Positions 26,387-35,811 are shown, numbered from the stretch's first letter. The stretch is 48,542 nucleotides of DNA from Pseudomonadota bacterium (GCA_003353845.1 PIVT01000025.1:1-48542); one strand, 5' to 3'. Notes: a model not told the origin generated them from the letters alone. A program made the numbers and translations.

Positions 26387-27427
26387 TTATTCCGAGGGAT
26401 CTTTACTTATGGAGGCAACTGCCTGCACTTCGGAGAGTTCCCCCGGGTCTAGGGACCTCCGGAGGGACATAAAATGAAAGAGTCCGATGGCAGTCACAGG
26501 TAACCAGTAGGACATATGGACTAAAACCCCTACTACAAAGCCCTGCTCCGCTGGGACGCCAAAGCCAGCCAGGGCAAATTGCAAGGCGAGGTGGTAAGTA
26601 CCGAAAAAACCAGGGGCAGACGGTGCCGAGATGAAGAAAATCACCACGACGAGCGAGCTATAAGCCGCCAATAAGGTCTCTTGAGGAGTTTCAAAACGGA
26701 CTCCGGCAGCGTCCATTCCCACGATAAAGGGAATCACCACCATCACTCCCCATAACAGGAAGGAGTAAACCACAATTCCAAAGTAAGGTTTAAATCCCCG
26801 CAGGGAAGAGATGCCCTGCATGAGGGAGCGGGCGAGTTCCTCTAACCGCGTCGCCCAGGTCTCCGGCAGGGGGCGACAGAAAAATCGCAGGATCTTGAGC
26901 AAGGCCTCGGGGAAAAAGTGCACGGCGACCAAGCCGCACAGGCCCACAATGGCAATACTAGCCACGTTGCCCGGAGAGATTGCGCTTTGGTCGCCAAAAC
27001 TATGCAATGCCAAGACCGCGATGATCATGATGACGAAACACAAGGTATCGAGAACCCGCTCAAAAATAATGGTTCCAAAAAAAGGCGTCGCTTGACCGCC
27101 AACTTCTCGTGCCAAGGCCCAAGCGCGCAAGAATTCGCCAACGCGCAAAGGCAATAAGTTGTTTCCCGCAAAACCAATAAAGGTCGCCCGCGACAAGGGG
27201 CGCCACCCGATGGGTTGAATCGGATCCGTCAGAAACTGCCAACGAAAGGCTCGAAGGTAAATGCATGCCACCTGACAGGGCATGGCAATCACGACGATCA
27301 ACCACCACTCGGCTTCCATGAGTGCCTGCCCGATGGCTTTCAAGTCGACATTGCGCAAGGCGAGCCAAAGACACAAAGCGGTGACGCCTAGCCCGAACCA
27401 GAAACGGAAATCGCGGACAACCCGCAT
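26387..27427 (-). CDS. UPF0104 / lysylphosphatidylglycerol synthase-type membrane protein
   Basis: A 346-residue protein with seven to eight membrane segments. FAGNNLLPLRVGEFLRAWAL is the conserved signature of the LPG_synthase_TM/UPF0104 family, and PSAPGFFGTYHLAL near the end fits it too. Family members are flippase-like or lipid-modifying membrane proteins; this one has no aminoacyl-transfer domain, so lysyl-PG synthesis is not expected. ATG 27427 follows AGGAAAG. It lies 17 bases after the ribF stop. The 116 bases between it and pilB hold no clear terminator. Confidence 0.82.
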   Translation of the reverse strand: MRVVRDFRFWFGLGVTALCLWLALRNVDLKAIGQALMEAEWWLIVVIAMPCQVACIYLRAFRWQFLTDPIQPIGWRPLSRATFIGFAGNNLLPLRVGEFLRAWALAREVGGQATPFFGTIIFERVLDTLCFVIMIIAVLALHSFGDQSAISPGNVASIAIVGLCGLVAVHFFPEALLKILRFFCRPLPETWATRLEELARSLMQGISSLRGFKPYFGIVVYSFLLWGVMVVIPFIVGMDAAGVRFETPQETLLAAYSSLVVVIFFISAPSAPGFFGTYHLALQFALAGFGVPAEQGFVVGVLVHMSYWLPVTAIGLFHFMSLRRSLDPGELSEVQAVASISKDPSE

Positions 27428-27444
27428 CAACTTTCCTACCCCTC

Positions 27445-28386
27445 TTATTCTACGGCGCCCAGAATTTTCCGCGCTGTAGCAATATCCTCACGGATCTGCG
27501 CCTGCAAGGCATCTGGACCGGGAAATCGCTGCTCGTCCCGAATCCTGTGTTCAAAACTAAGATCTCCACGCACACCGTACAAATCACCGGTAAAATCGAG
27601 CAAATGGGCTTCGATGGACACCTCGGATTGCGTGTGGAAGGTGGGTCGACAGCCAACATTGATGACCGCCCGATAGGTTTTTTCCACCTCTCCCAAAGCT
27701 TGAAACCTTCCGGCATAGACACCCGCAGCGGGCAGAATTTCATTTTCAGAGTCGAGGTTGGCCGTGGGAAAGCCCAAGCTGGCACCACGGCCTTCACCGT
27801 GCACCACATTGCCACGAACGGCATAGGGACGGCCCAACAGCTTCAGGCTCTCCTCCACTTGTCCTTCCTCAAGAAGTGCCCGAATGCGTGTGGAGTTCAC
27901 ATCGCGATCACCGATTTTCACCTCGGGAATAATCGTCACCTCAAACCCCAACGCCGGTCCGAGCTCGGTAAAAAGGCGCATCGATCCTTCACGATCCTTA
28001 CCGAAATGAAAGTCGTAACCCAGGTACACTTTGCGGGGAGCAATGGCGCGGTGAATGTACTCGCGCACAAACTGTTCGGGCGAGGTGCGCGAAAACTCCA
28101 AGGTGAAGGGTTCGACAATCACCAATGCGATGCCCTCCGCCTCGAACAGTTCCAATTTCTGTTCCAGGGTCACCAAGCGTTTGGGAGCGCGTTCGGGAAA
28201 AAGCACGGCTCGAGGATGGGGATCAAAGGTGTACACGACGGGCGCGCCGCCCAAGGCATTGGCCTGCGCCACCACGGTATCGATGATGGAGCGATGGCCC
28301 AAGTGCAGGCCATCAAAGTTTCCGATGGTCAGCACCGGGTGATCTAAACTGTGGGCCAAACTCGCGCTACCGTGCACGACATCCAT
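27445..28386 (-). CDS. ribF: Bifunctional riboflavin kinase / FAD synthetase
   Basis: Makes FMN from riboflavin and then FAD. 313 residues. The N-terminal FAD synthetase domain has TIGNFDGLHLGHRSII, with its GxxHxGH nucleotide-binding motif, and NSTRIRALLEEG. The C-terminal flavokinase domain has GRGASLGFPTANL and YRAVINVGCRPTF with the conserved PTAN motif. Length and two-domain layout are standard. It lies seven bases after the hflC stop on the same strand. Confidence 0.96.
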   Translation of the reverse strand: MDVVHGSASLAHSLDHPVLTIGNFDGLHLGHRSIIDTVVAQANALGGAPVVYTFDPHPRAVLFPERAPKRLVTLEQKLELFEAEGIALVIVEPFTLEFSRTSPEQFVREYIHRAIAPRKVYLGYDFHFGKDREGSMRLFTELGPALGFEVTIIPEVKIGDRDVNSTRIRALLEEGQVEESLKLLGRPYAVRGNVVHGEGRGASLGFPTANLDSENEILPAAGVYAGRFQALGEVEKTYRAVINVGCRPTFHTQSEVSIEAHLLDFTGDLYGVRGDLSFEHRIRDEQRFPGPDALQAQIREDIATARKILGAVE

Positions 28387-28393
28387 GACAGTT

Positions 28394-29311
28394 CTACTCG
28401 GTCGAAGGAAGTCGTTTCAACTCATCGCCATTGCGCAATAGTTGAAAGAAGGAACTGTCGGGAGAAAGGATCAAGGTAGTCTTGCTGCCAATGGTCTTGC
28501 GATAAGCCTCCAGGGTGCGAAGGAAGCCGTAGAACTCAGGATCCTTGGAAAAGCTCTCGGCATAAATTCGCGCTGACTCCGCATCGCCTTCACCGCGCAG
28601 TATTTCGGCGTCGCGCTTGGCTTCAGCGACCAAAATTTTGGAATCACGATCCGCCGCAGATCGAATTTCGATGCCCTGCTCATTGCCTTCGGCGCGAGAC
28701 TTGCGCGCTAACCGCTCGCGCTCAGCCCTCATGCGCTCATAAACTTTTTCTCGAATACTCTCCGGTAATTCAGTCGAATTGATCCGCACGTCGTCCACTT
28801 CAATTCCGTAGCGTCGCAAACTCTCATCACTCTGTTTCGTAATACCCGACATGATTTCAGAGCGCTGCGTGGTCAACACTTCGTCAAGTTTTCGCTGGCC
28901 AATCGCAGCCCGCACATCGGCGCGCGTAACTCGATCGATCTGTTCTTGAGCTTGTTCAACAGCCTGATTCGCATTTTTAGATGGAAAGGAGGAATAGAAC
29001 TTCAGTGGATCGACAATGCGCCAAATCACATAGTTGTCTACAACGATGAATTCCCCGTCCTCTGTTTGAATCGGCAGCGCGTTCGTATTCAAATAGAGCA
29101 GGCGTTTTTCATAGGTGATCACGGTAGAAAAAGGCCAACGGGCCGAGACTCCCGGATCGAGCCGAGGCGCACCTGCCTTCCCCAGAAAGAGAATTAATTT
29201 TTGCTCTCCTTCATGGGTAATCACCACTGGACCGAAATCAAATTCCCCTGCCGCAATCAATGAAACGCCCAATCCGAAAAGCACCAACATCACGAGTACG
29301 AGTCGTCTCAT
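28394..29311 (-). CDS. hflC: SPFH-domain protease regulator HflC
   Basis: With HflK forms a large inner-membrane cage around the FtsH protease in known systems. 305 residues. An N-terminal membrane anchor (LVLVMLVLFGLGVSLIAAG), then the SPFH/Band 7 domain, and a coiled coil with the HflC motif DVRINSTELPESIREKVYERM. FLRTLEAYRKT near the end is typical. Its ATG overlaps the hflK stop by four bases. Confidence 0.93.
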   Translation of the reverse strand: MRRLVLVMLVLFGLGVSLIAAGEFDFGPVVITHEGEQKLILFLGKAGAPRLDPGVSARWPFSTVITYEKRLLYLNTNALPIQTEDGEFIVVDNYVIWRIVDPLKFYSSFPSKNANQAVEQAQEQIDRVTRADVRAAIGQRKLDEVLTTQRSEIMSGITKQSDESLRRYGIEVDDVRINSTELPESIREKVYERMRAERERLARKSRAEGNEQGIEIRSAADRDSKILVAEAKRDAEILRGEGDAESARIYAESFSKDPEFYGFLRTLEAYRKTIGSKTTLILSPDSSFFQLLRNGDELKRLPSTE

Positions 29312-30354
29312 TTACCCGCTCCCTTCCCCGCTCCTACGGGAGGCGTCATCGATTCGCCACTGCCAACGGGAAGCACCGGAAGTAAATTCCCCAACTCTGG
29401 ATCCACAAGTACGGTCTGCACTGAGGGCAGTATCTGTTCCATGGTTTCCAAGTAGAGACGGCGCCGCGTGATCGCTGGAGCTTTCTGATACTCCTCGTAC
29501 AGACTCATAAAGCGGTCCGCCTCACCTTTGGCTATTGAAATCTTTGAATCGCGATAGGCCTCAGCATCAGCGCGCAGCGCTGCCGCCTCACCACGTGCCT
29601 TGGGTATGATCTCGTTGGCATACCCCTGGGCTTGACTGACTGCACCTTCGCGGTCTTGCGTTGCGCCAGTCACGTCAGCAAAGGCTTCCTCAACATCTTT
29701 AGGGGGCAGGACTTCTTGCAGTTGCACGAACTGCACCTCAATTCCAGACTCATAATCATCCAAAATCTGCTGCAACAACTCTGCGGCTTCCAACTGAACC
29801 ACAGCACGTTGATCCTGCAGGACGCCATCAATGGTCGTGCGGCCGACCACCTCGCGCACAGCCGCCTGACTGGCGTCGCGAATCACTGAACGCGGGGTTG
29901 TAAGCTTGTACAAGGATTCAAAGGCATTCTTGGTTCGGTACTGCACGACAAAGCTCAGATTGACAATGTTGTTGGCTTTGGTTTGCATATTCGTGCTGTA
30001 GAGACGAGAACCATCGGGGCCGAAATGCTCCACACCCGGCGCTTCGTCAACGGGTATCTCGTGGAACAAGAATTCCTCTTGTTGAATTTTTGAAACTTTT
30101 ATTTTTTTCAACGTTTCAAAAGGAGGCGGCAAGTGAATATGGGGGCCCGTACGCGTCACGGTTTTGTGATAGGTCCCCAATCGAAGCAGGACCCCTTCTT
30201 CACCTTCATCAATTTTGTAGTAGCCCGTATATCCCCAGCCCGCGAGCAGCGCAAGCACTACCAGGAACAAGCCAAGGCTACCCAAGGTGCGCCCTACCCC
30301 TTTGCTGACTTCTTTATCCACCGCACTTGTCGTCGTTTTTTTTGATCCAAACAT
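29308..30354 (-). CDS. hflK: SPFH-domain protease regulator HflK
   Basis: Partner of HflC. 348 residues. Membrane anchor near 26-46 (LGLFLVVLALLAGWGYTGYY), an SPFH domain with the entry IDEGEEGVLLRLGTY, and a coiled coil with VQLQEVLPPKDVEEAFADV, the HflK signature. A Pro/Gly-rich tail ends the protein. The ATG overlaps the slipin stop by one base (TAATG). No ftsH is in the window. Confidence 0.93.
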   Translation of the reverse strand: MFGSKKTTTSAVDKEVSKGVGRTLGSLGLFLVVLALLAGWGYTGYYKIDEGEEGVLLRLGTYHKTVTRTGPHIHLPPPFETLKKIKVSKIQQEEFLFHEIPVDEAPGVEHFGPDGSRLYSTNMQTKANNIVNLSFVVQYRTKNAFESLYKLTTPRSVIRDASQAAVREVVGRTTIDGVLQDQRAVVQLEAAELLQQILDDYESGIEVQFVQLQEVLPPKDVEEAFADVTGATQDREGAVSQAQGYANEIIPKARGEAAALRADAEAYRDSKISIAKGEADRFMSLYEEYQKAPAITRRRLYLETMEQILPSVQTVLVDPELGNLLPVLPVGSGESMTPPVGAGKGAGK

Positions 30355-31148
30355 TAGCTATCGCTCGTCGAACCCCGCTCGCTATTCCTCGCCCCTCGCC
30401 TGGCCGATTTATCTGCATCAAAGAAAGGTTCGATGAGGTCCAAGGGCAAGGGGAAGATGATGGTGGACGAATTTTCGGTAGAGATCTCAGTCAGGGTTTG
30501 CAGGTATCGCAATTGAAGCGCGCTGGGCGTAGCTGACAAGAGCCGCGACGCCTCGGCCAGGCGCTCTGCGGCCTGGGCTTCACCTTCGGCGTGAATCAAC
30601 TTCGCTCGCCGCTCGCGCTCAGCTTCGGCCTGCTTGGCCATGGCGCGTTGCATCTCCTGCGGCAAGTCGATTTGCTTCACCTCGACCGCGCGCACCTTGA
30701 CGCCCCAGGGCTCAGTTTGCAAATCGATGATTTCTTGCAGCTGTCGATTCAGGCCATCGCGCTCGGTCAACAACTCATCCAACTCCACCTGCCCACAGAC
30801 ACTTCGCAGTGTCGTCTGGGAAAGCTGGGATGTGGCGTACAGGTAATTCTCAACTTGGATTTCGGCTCGCTCGGGGTGCAAGACCCGGAAGTAGAGAACG
30901 GCATTGACCTTCACCGATACATTGTCGCGTGTGATGACCTCTTGAACCGGAACATCCATCACGATTTCGCGCAGGCTGATCTTCCGCATCTGATCCACGC
31001 CGGGGATGAGCCAACGCAACCCCGCGCCCTTTACACCGGCGAATCGCCCGAGACGGAAGATCACACCTCGCTCGTATTCCTTGAGAATTCGCACACCGGC
31101 TAAAAACAAGCCTAATACGACAACGACGAAGATCATTGCTGGACCCAT
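30354..31148 (-). CDS. Slipin (stomatin-like SPFH protein)
   Basis: A 264-residue stomatin/podocin-type protein. A single N-terminal hydrophobic segment ([17 protein letters not shown]), then the strongly conserved [13 protein letters not shown] and [30 protein letters not shown] and [20 protein letters not shown] are slipin hallmarks. Bacterial slipins are typically cleaved by, or work with, an NfeD protease; the adjacent upstream gene encodes one. GGAGG lies nine bases before the ATG. Confidence 0.93.
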   Translation of the reverse strand: MGPAMIFVVVVLGLFLAGVRILKEYERGVIFRLGRFAGVKGAGLRWLIPGVDQMRKISLREIVMDVPVQEVITRDNVSVKVNAVLYFRVLHPERAEIQVENYLYATSQLSQTTLRSVCGQVELDELLTERDGLNRQLQEIIDLQTEPWGVKVRAVEVKQIDLPQEMQRAMAKQAEAERERRAKLIHAEGEAQAAERLAEASRLLSATPSALQLRYLQTLTEISTENSSTIIFPLPLDLIEPFFDADKSARRGARNSERGSTSDS

Positions 31149-31196
31149 AAAAGAGAACCTCCTTGATGTTGATCATTTACTGCATGGAGCCGCTGC

Positions 31197-32585
31197 TTAA
31201 GCCGGTTGGGACAAAGCTTTTCGCACGGTCAGCAATAGCCCATCCATTGCTATAATTTCCACGGACACACCTGCTTCGATTGGACCATCGCTGGCCCGGG
31301 CCATCCAGTTTTCGCCGTGGACGAAGACGGTACCCTCGGGATTGAGCACTGTCACGGCTCGCGCTTGCATCCCCAGCATCTCCTCTACGCCAGCGATCTG
31401 TGGACCGGCCATTGCTTTACCAAGGGAGGCCACCACCACAAAGCCAAAGAGAGACAGGGCGACGACGGCAGGCACCAGTACTTGCCAGAAATTGACAGTC
31501 AAATCAGACTCCTCCGGAATACTGAAGAGCATGGAACCTCCGGCCAGGAAACAAACCACCCCCAGCGCAAAGAGCACGCCGAAGGACGTGACAAAAATTT
31601 CCGCAATAAAGAATCCGATGCCCGCAACAAGCAAAACCAACCCCATCCAAGAAAAGGGAAGAATCTGCAGGGCAATGCCGCCCAAGAACAAGCAGACCAG
31701 GCCAACGGCCCCAGGCACACCCACCCCCGGGCTATTGGCTTCTATATACAGGCCCAGCAGGCCGACCATAATGAGGATCATGGCGACATCGGGAGAGGCC
31801 AACACATTCATCAGGCGATTCATGCGCGTCATTTCCAACATGACCAACTCGACGGAAGCCAGGTCGAGCACCACGGTCTCACCGTCCACTACCACTTCAC
31901 GCCCGTCGATTTTCTCCAGCAAGTCATTCAAATCGTCAGCCATCAAATCGATCACGCCCAGTTCAAGAGCCTCTTCCGATCCCACGGCGACGGATTCGCG
32001 CACCGCCTTTTCGGCCCACTCCACATTGCGGTTGCGCTCTTGAGCAATGGACGCGATGAAAGCCGCCAGCAGGTTTTCCGCCTTTTCAGCCGCAAGATCT
32101 CGCTGGGCTGCGGCGGGACCCTCTTTCCCTTCCTCATCCTCTTTCTCCGCAGGAGGGGCCGTGCCGCTGCCGCCAATGCCCACCGGGTGAGCTGCGCCGA
32201 TGCTGCTGCCAGGCGTCATGGCCGCCACGTGACCCGCGATGGTAATAAAGGTGCCTGCCGATCCCGCCCAAGCGCCGCGGGGTGAAACGAAGACAATGAC
32301 GGGGACTTTGGCGTTGAGAATGGCTTGCAGAATGTCCTTGGTGGAAGAGACCAACCCCCCGGGTGTATCCAAGGCAATCACGACGGCCCGGGCGCCGTCC
32401 TTTTCACTCTCTTCAATGACGCGTTGAAGATAGGCGGAGGAAGCAGGATTGATGCTGCCCTGAATCGTAGCCACGTTCACGTGACCGCGTGCAGCGAGCG
32501 CCTCCGAAGAACCAATGCTCAGGCCCAAGAGCACCAAACTCGGAACCATCGCCCACTTCACCATAGCCCCGAGGAAACTCTTCAA
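31197..32585 (-). CDS. NfeD membrane serine protease (long, ClpP-like form)
   Basis: About 462 residues: signal or anchor segment, a ClpP-like protease domain, four to five membrane helices, and an OB-fold NfeD domain at the end. The catalytic Ser is in GAWAGSAGTF and the likely general-base Lys in AAEKAENLL; ALDTPGGLV is the oxyanion-region motif. A charged linker (EKEDEEGKEG) sits just before the Lys. In an archaeal relative this protease cuts the stomatin C terminus; the slipin gene follows here after 48 bases. I chose TTG 32585 with AGGGAG eight bases upstream; the frame extends to 32714 but would overlap coaBC. Confidence 0.9.
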   Translation of the reverse strand: MKSFLGAMVKWAMVPSLVLLGLSIGSSEALAARGHVNVATIQGSINPASSAYLQRVIEESEKDGARAVVIALDTPGGLVSSTKDILQAILNAKVPVIVFVSPRGAWAGSAGTFITIAGHVAAMTPGSSIGAAHPVGIGGSGTAPPAEKEDEEGKEGPAAAQRDLAAEKAENLLAAFIASIAQERNRNVEWAEKAVRESVAVGSEEALELGVIDLMADDLNDLLEKIDGREVVVDGETVVLDLASVELVMLEMTRMNRLMNVLASPDVAMILIMVGLLGLYIEANSPGVGVPGAVGLVCLFLGGIALQILPFSWMGLVLLVAGIGFFIAEIFVTSFGVLFALGVVCFLAGGSMLFSIPEESDLTVNFWQVLVPAVVALSLFGFVVVASLGKAMAGPQIAGVEEMLGMQARAVTVLNPEGTVFVHGENWMARASDGPIEAGVSVEIIAMDGLLLTVRKALSQPA

Positions 32586-32616
32586 CCCGTCTTCTCCCTG
32601 TTCTTTATTCTTCTCT

Positions 32617-33834
32617 TCATTCTTCCAACTTCTGTGCGCGCATTTGTTCGACGCGATCCCAGATGCGGCTGGCGACTTCACTCTTCTTGAGTAGAGGTAG
32701 CTCTTCGGCCTCACCTTCGGGCGTCACGAAGATAATGGCATTCTGATCCACTTCAAATCCAGCATCCGTGCGAGAAATATCGTTGGCCACGAGTAGATCG
32801 CAACCCTTGCGCAAAACTTTCCGACGCGCGGCCTCCACAACATTCTCACTCTCGGCCGCAAAGCCCACAACAAAGCGATCGCCTTTGATCCGGCACACCT
32901 CCGCCAGAATGTCGGCATTGGGCACCAACTCCAACCGGATGCCCTCCCCTTCCTTCAGCGATTCTTTCTTTATTTTCTGTGCGTCAGGGTTGGCTGCCCG
33001 AAAATCGGACACGGCAGCCGCTTTGATCACAATGGAAGTATTGGGCAATTCGGAAAACACGGCGTCGTACATTTGCTGCGCTGTTTCTACATCCACACGC
33101 TTAACGCCCACGGGCGTGCGCAAACCCACGGGTCCGGTGATCAGGGTGACGCTGGCCCCGCGATGGGCGGCCTCGGCCGCAATGGCAAAACCCATTTTGC
33201 CCGAGGATCGATTGGCCAAAACGCGCACGGCATCCAAGGGCTCTCGCGTGCCCCCCGCCGTCACCATGACCTTCTCACCTTCGAGCGTTTTGGCCGCAAA
33301 CAGTCGATCCACTTCTCGAGCGATGTCCTCGGGCTCGCTCATCCGGCCTTCACCCTCCCAGCCACAAGCCAGGTAGCCCTTTTCCGGGCCCAAAATATGA
33401 ACGCCACGCTCCCGCAAAATCTCCAGGTTCGCCACGGTGGCCGGGTTCTGCCACATATTCACGTTCATGGCTGGAACCACTAAAATGGGGGATTGGGTGG
33501 CGAGCAAGACGGTGCTGACCAGGTTGTCCGCAATCCCCTGGGCGAGCTTGGCCAGGGTGTTGGCCGTGGCGGGCGCAACAACCAGCAGGTCTGCCCAGTC
33601 GGCCAAGCTGATGTGATCAATCTCCCCTTCTTCTTCTGGAGAGAACAACTCACTGCGCACGGGAGAGGCTGTCAGGGTTTGCAGGACCATGGGGGAAACG
33701 AACTCACCTGCGCTGGGTGTCAGGGCACAGCGCACTTCGTAGCCTGCACGAATCAGGGTCCGCACAAACTCGGGAATCTTATAAGCGGCAATACCTCCGC
33801 TGATGGCTACTGTGACACGCCGTGATCCCGTCAT
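32617..33834 (-). CDS. coaBC: Phosphopantothenoylcysteine synthetase/decarboxylase
   Basis: Bifunctional CoaBC (Dfp) of coenzyme A synthesis. 405 residues from ATG 33834, which follows AAGGGG. The flavin-dependent decarboxylase half has HISLADWADLLVVAPATANT with the catalytic His, PAMNVNMW, and the active-site Cys in GYLACGWEGEGRM. The synthetase half starts at about residue 185 with VMVTAGGTREPLDAVR and has KAAAVSDFRA. The open frame reaches 33912 without support. It is followed by coaD's pathway neighbour: coaD lies 126 bases upstream. Confidence 0.96.
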   Translation of the reverse strand: MTGSRRVTVAISGGIAAYKIPEFVRTLIRAGYEVRCALTPSAGEFVSPMVLQTLTASPVRSELFSPEEEGEIDHISLADWADLLVVAPATANTLAKLAQGIADNLVSTVLLATQSPILVVPAMNVNMWQNPATVANLEILRERGVHILGPEKGYLACGWEGEGRMSEPEDIAREVDRLFAAKTLEGEKVMVTAGGTREPLDAVRVLANRSSGKMGFAIAAEAAHRGASVTLITGPVGLRTPVGVKRVDVETAQQMYDAVFSELPNTSIVIKAAAVSDFRAANPDAQKIKKESLKEGEGIRLELVPNADILAEVCRIKGDRFVVGFAAESENVVEAARRKVLRKGCDLLVANDISRTDAGFEVDQNAIIFVTPEGEAEELPLLKKSEVASRIWDRVEQMRAQKLEE

Positions 33835-33960
33835 CACAACCCCTTGAAAAACTTGGATAAGTTCGTCCTGCACGCAAAGACAAGAGTACCGGGTACACAG
33901 GGCGGCGTCCATGAGGATCGCAGTAAGAAGAAGGGAAGCTTTCCTTGATGAAACGCGGGC

Positions 33961-34470
33961 CTAGAGCTTGCCGCCCAGCCGCTCAACCAACATTTTGGCC
34001 ACCTCGGATGGCACAAATTCATCAATATTGCGGCCGAAACGAACCAATTCCTTCAAACGCGAGGAGCTGACGTACATATGCTCCTGGCTGGCCATCATAA
34101 AAAAGGTTTCGAGTTCGGGATGAAGGTGCTTATTCATTCCCGCCATCTCGAACTCGTACTCAAAGTCCGACATTGCGCGCAGACCGCGCACCAGCACCGA
34201 GGCACCCACCTCGCGGGCATAATCCACCGCCAAGCCAGAAAAGGCACAAACCCGCACACCTTTAAGATCTTTCGTGGCCGATCGAAGCAGGTCGACACGT
34301 TCCTCAGTACTAAAGGTTTCATTTTTTGAGACGTTGATGGCCACACCCAATACCAGTTCATCAAACACGCGGTGTGCGCGCTCCACCAAATCCAGGTGAC
34401 CGTTGGTCACCGGATCAAAGCTCGCGGGAAGAAGGGCTACTACATTGCCATTTGATCGTTCCGATACCAT
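33961..34470 (-). CDS. coaD: Phosphopantetheine adenylyltransferase
   Basis: Makes dephospho-CoA from 4'-phosphopantetheine and ATP. 169 residues, standard. SFDPVTNGHLDLVERA holds the nucleotidyltransferase TxGH-type motif in its usual SFDPxTNGH form, LVRGLRAMSDFEYE is the conserved substrate loop, and VSSSRLKEL replaces the common ISSSxVKE. Together with coaBC it covers three steps of the CoA pathway. Confidence 0.96.
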   Translation of the reverse strand: MVSERSNGNVVALLPASFDPVTNGHLDLVERAHRVFDELVLGVAINVSKNETFSTEERVDLLRSATKDLKGVRVCAFSGLAVDYAREVGASVLVRGLRAMSDFEYEFEMAGMNKHLHPELETFFMMASQEHMYVSSSRLKELVRFGRNIDEFVPSEVAKMLVERLGGKL

Positions 34471-34527
34471 CCTTCGTCCTCACCCTTCCATTTGCTGCAA
34501 GCGACTCAACCTACACCTTTGTTAGAA

Positions 34528-34652
34528 CCCATGGGTACTGTGTACCTTTGATCCCGAGCCGATTTTTTCAAATTCTATTACTCATCGCCGATTCATTCAA
34601 ATTCCCATGGGCCGATGCTGCAATCAAGTGTCGCGCTAAACACAGGTACTGT
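34528..34652. repeat. Cluster of short repeats between rsmD and coaD
   Basis: In the 223-base gap the 18-mer GCCGATTnnnTCAAATTC occurs twice (34558-34575 and 34587-34604, 29 bases apart). CCCATGGG occurs at 34528-34535 and 34604-34611, and GGTACTGT at 34534-34541 and 34645-34652. Such a pattern could be binding sites or the remains of a duplication. No gene is apparent here. Confidence 0.4.
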
Positions 34653-34693
34653 CCACTGACCCGGCAGTCGGAAGGCAATGGCCCCTCCTACAC

Positions 34694-35254
34694 CTAATCT
34701 TGTATGGCTTCTTCGGGCCTCCAACGTGTAATCACCGTATCACCATAACTGCGTTCATCCAGCAGGCTCAGGCCAGGTACGGGTGCAGGTAAATGATGTT
34801 TTGAACTCTCCACGATCACTTGTGCGTCGGGGCTCAAAAGATGTCCCTCGACCAGGGCCCGCAAGGAGTTTTCGGCTTCGTCGCTCGCATAAGGAGGATC
34901 GATGAACACGAGGTCGAAACGCTGTTGGGCCGCACTGAGCCTGCGAAGGGAATCCTCGGCTTTAGCCCTATAAATCTCGGTGTTTTCTTCTACTCCCAAG
35001 TCGCTCACATTGCCTTTCAAAACCGCGAGAGGGGCGGCGGCCTGCTCCACAAACACAACGGAAGTGGCACCTCTCGACAGGGCCTCAAGCCCCAAGGCTC
35101 CGGTACCCGCGTAAAGGTCCAATACCTGTTCACCCTGCAAGGGACCCAAGCGTGAAAAGAGCGCCTCACGCACTCGGTCGGACGTGGGACGAACTCCCCG
35201 ATCCGGCACGGCGCGAAGTTTTCGACCACGCAAGAAACCACTGATAATTCTCAT
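34694..35254 (-). CDS. rsmD: 16S rRNA (guanine966-N2)-methyltransferase
   Basis: Methylates G966 of 16S rRNA with SAM. 186 residues from ATG 35254 (MRIISGFLRGRKL), preceded by AAGGTG; the frame also extends to 35275. RPTSDRVREALFS is the family signature, LDLYAGTGALGLEALSRG is SAM motif I, and FIDPPYASD is the catalytic DPPY motif. rsmD-coaD adjacency is widespread in bacteria and seen here. Confidence 0.95.
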   Translation of the reverse strand: MRIISGFLRGRKLRAVPDRGVRPTSDRVREALFSRLGPLQGEQVLDLYAGTGALGLEALSRGATSVVFVEQAAAPLAVLKGNVSDLGVEENTEIYRAKAEDSLRRLSAAQQRFDLVFIDPPYASDEAENSLRALVEGHLLSPDAQVIVESSKHHLPAPVPGLSLLDERSYGDTVITRWRPEEAIQD

Positions 35255-35571
35255 GACACACCTTTGTATATCCATGAAGACTGCAATCGCGTAACACCAA
35301 AGTGTTCCATTCGATTAGCGTGCAACTTCTATTCAAATACTACTGCACTGCGCTCAAAGAGATGGTAGCTGCTCACTTACTACGCATCCTCAACAGACAC
35401 GATAAAATGTCGCACCCGTTTTCAAAGTTTCCAGGTGACTGGGTCTTGCGACCTGCTAAATTTAAGAATGCAAAACCAAACAGTTCGTTGTTGAAACACG
35501 AGACAATAGAAGTAAGAAAACAAGCAACAAACAAGTTAAAGAAACAAGAGATCCATGGGAGAATAGAAAAA
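35255..35571. other. A-rich intergenic stretch upstream of XRE gene
   Basis: 317 bases without a supported gene, A-rich toward the right end (35490-35572) and unlike the surrounding genes. An open plus-strand frame from 35302 joins the XRE gene but its sequence has no recognisable domain and no ribosome site. No clear promoter or hairpin seen. Confidence 0.4.
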
Positions 35572-35811
35572 ATGGCGAAAGCTCCGGTAGAACGATTAAA
35601 GAAGAAACTATCCGAACGGCTTGCACTCATCCGTGGAGACCGCTCTCAACGACAATTCGCCCGGGACCTTGGAGTCTTCCAGCAGAATGTAAATCGATAC
35701 GAAAACGGCACGACACCGCACACCGATTTCCTGATGACATTGGCGATTAAAGAAAACATCTCGATGGACTGGTTACTCCTGGGCAAGGGACGCATGCGCC
35801 GTCGAGCCTGA
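35572..35811 (+). CDS. Small XRE-family HTH protein
   Basis: A 79-residue DNA-binding protein. LIRGDRSQRQFARDLGVFQQ, then VNRYENGTTPHTDFLMTLA, is a canonical XRE helix-turn-helix. NISMDWLLLGKGRMRRRA at the end is the short C-terminal segment common in phage-repressor-like XRE proteins. The ATG at 35572 has GGAGA about ten bases upstream. It is a lone plus-strand gene between minus-strand operons in A-rich DNA, which fits an acquired gene. Its target is unknown. Confidence 0.75.
   Translation: MAKAPVERLKKKLSERLALIRGDRSQRQFARDLGVFQQNVNRYENGTTPHTDFLMTLAIKENISMDWLLLGKGRMRRRA

Noticed and set aside
27547-28347. Long open frame antisense to ribF (266 codons)
   Set aside because: RibF has full catalytic motifs on the minus strand; the opposite frame has no recognisable family or ribosome site.
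31317-32285. Open frame antisense to the NfeD gene (322 codons)
   Set aside because: His/Gln-rich sequence without a domain; NfeD motifs on the minus strand explain the openness.
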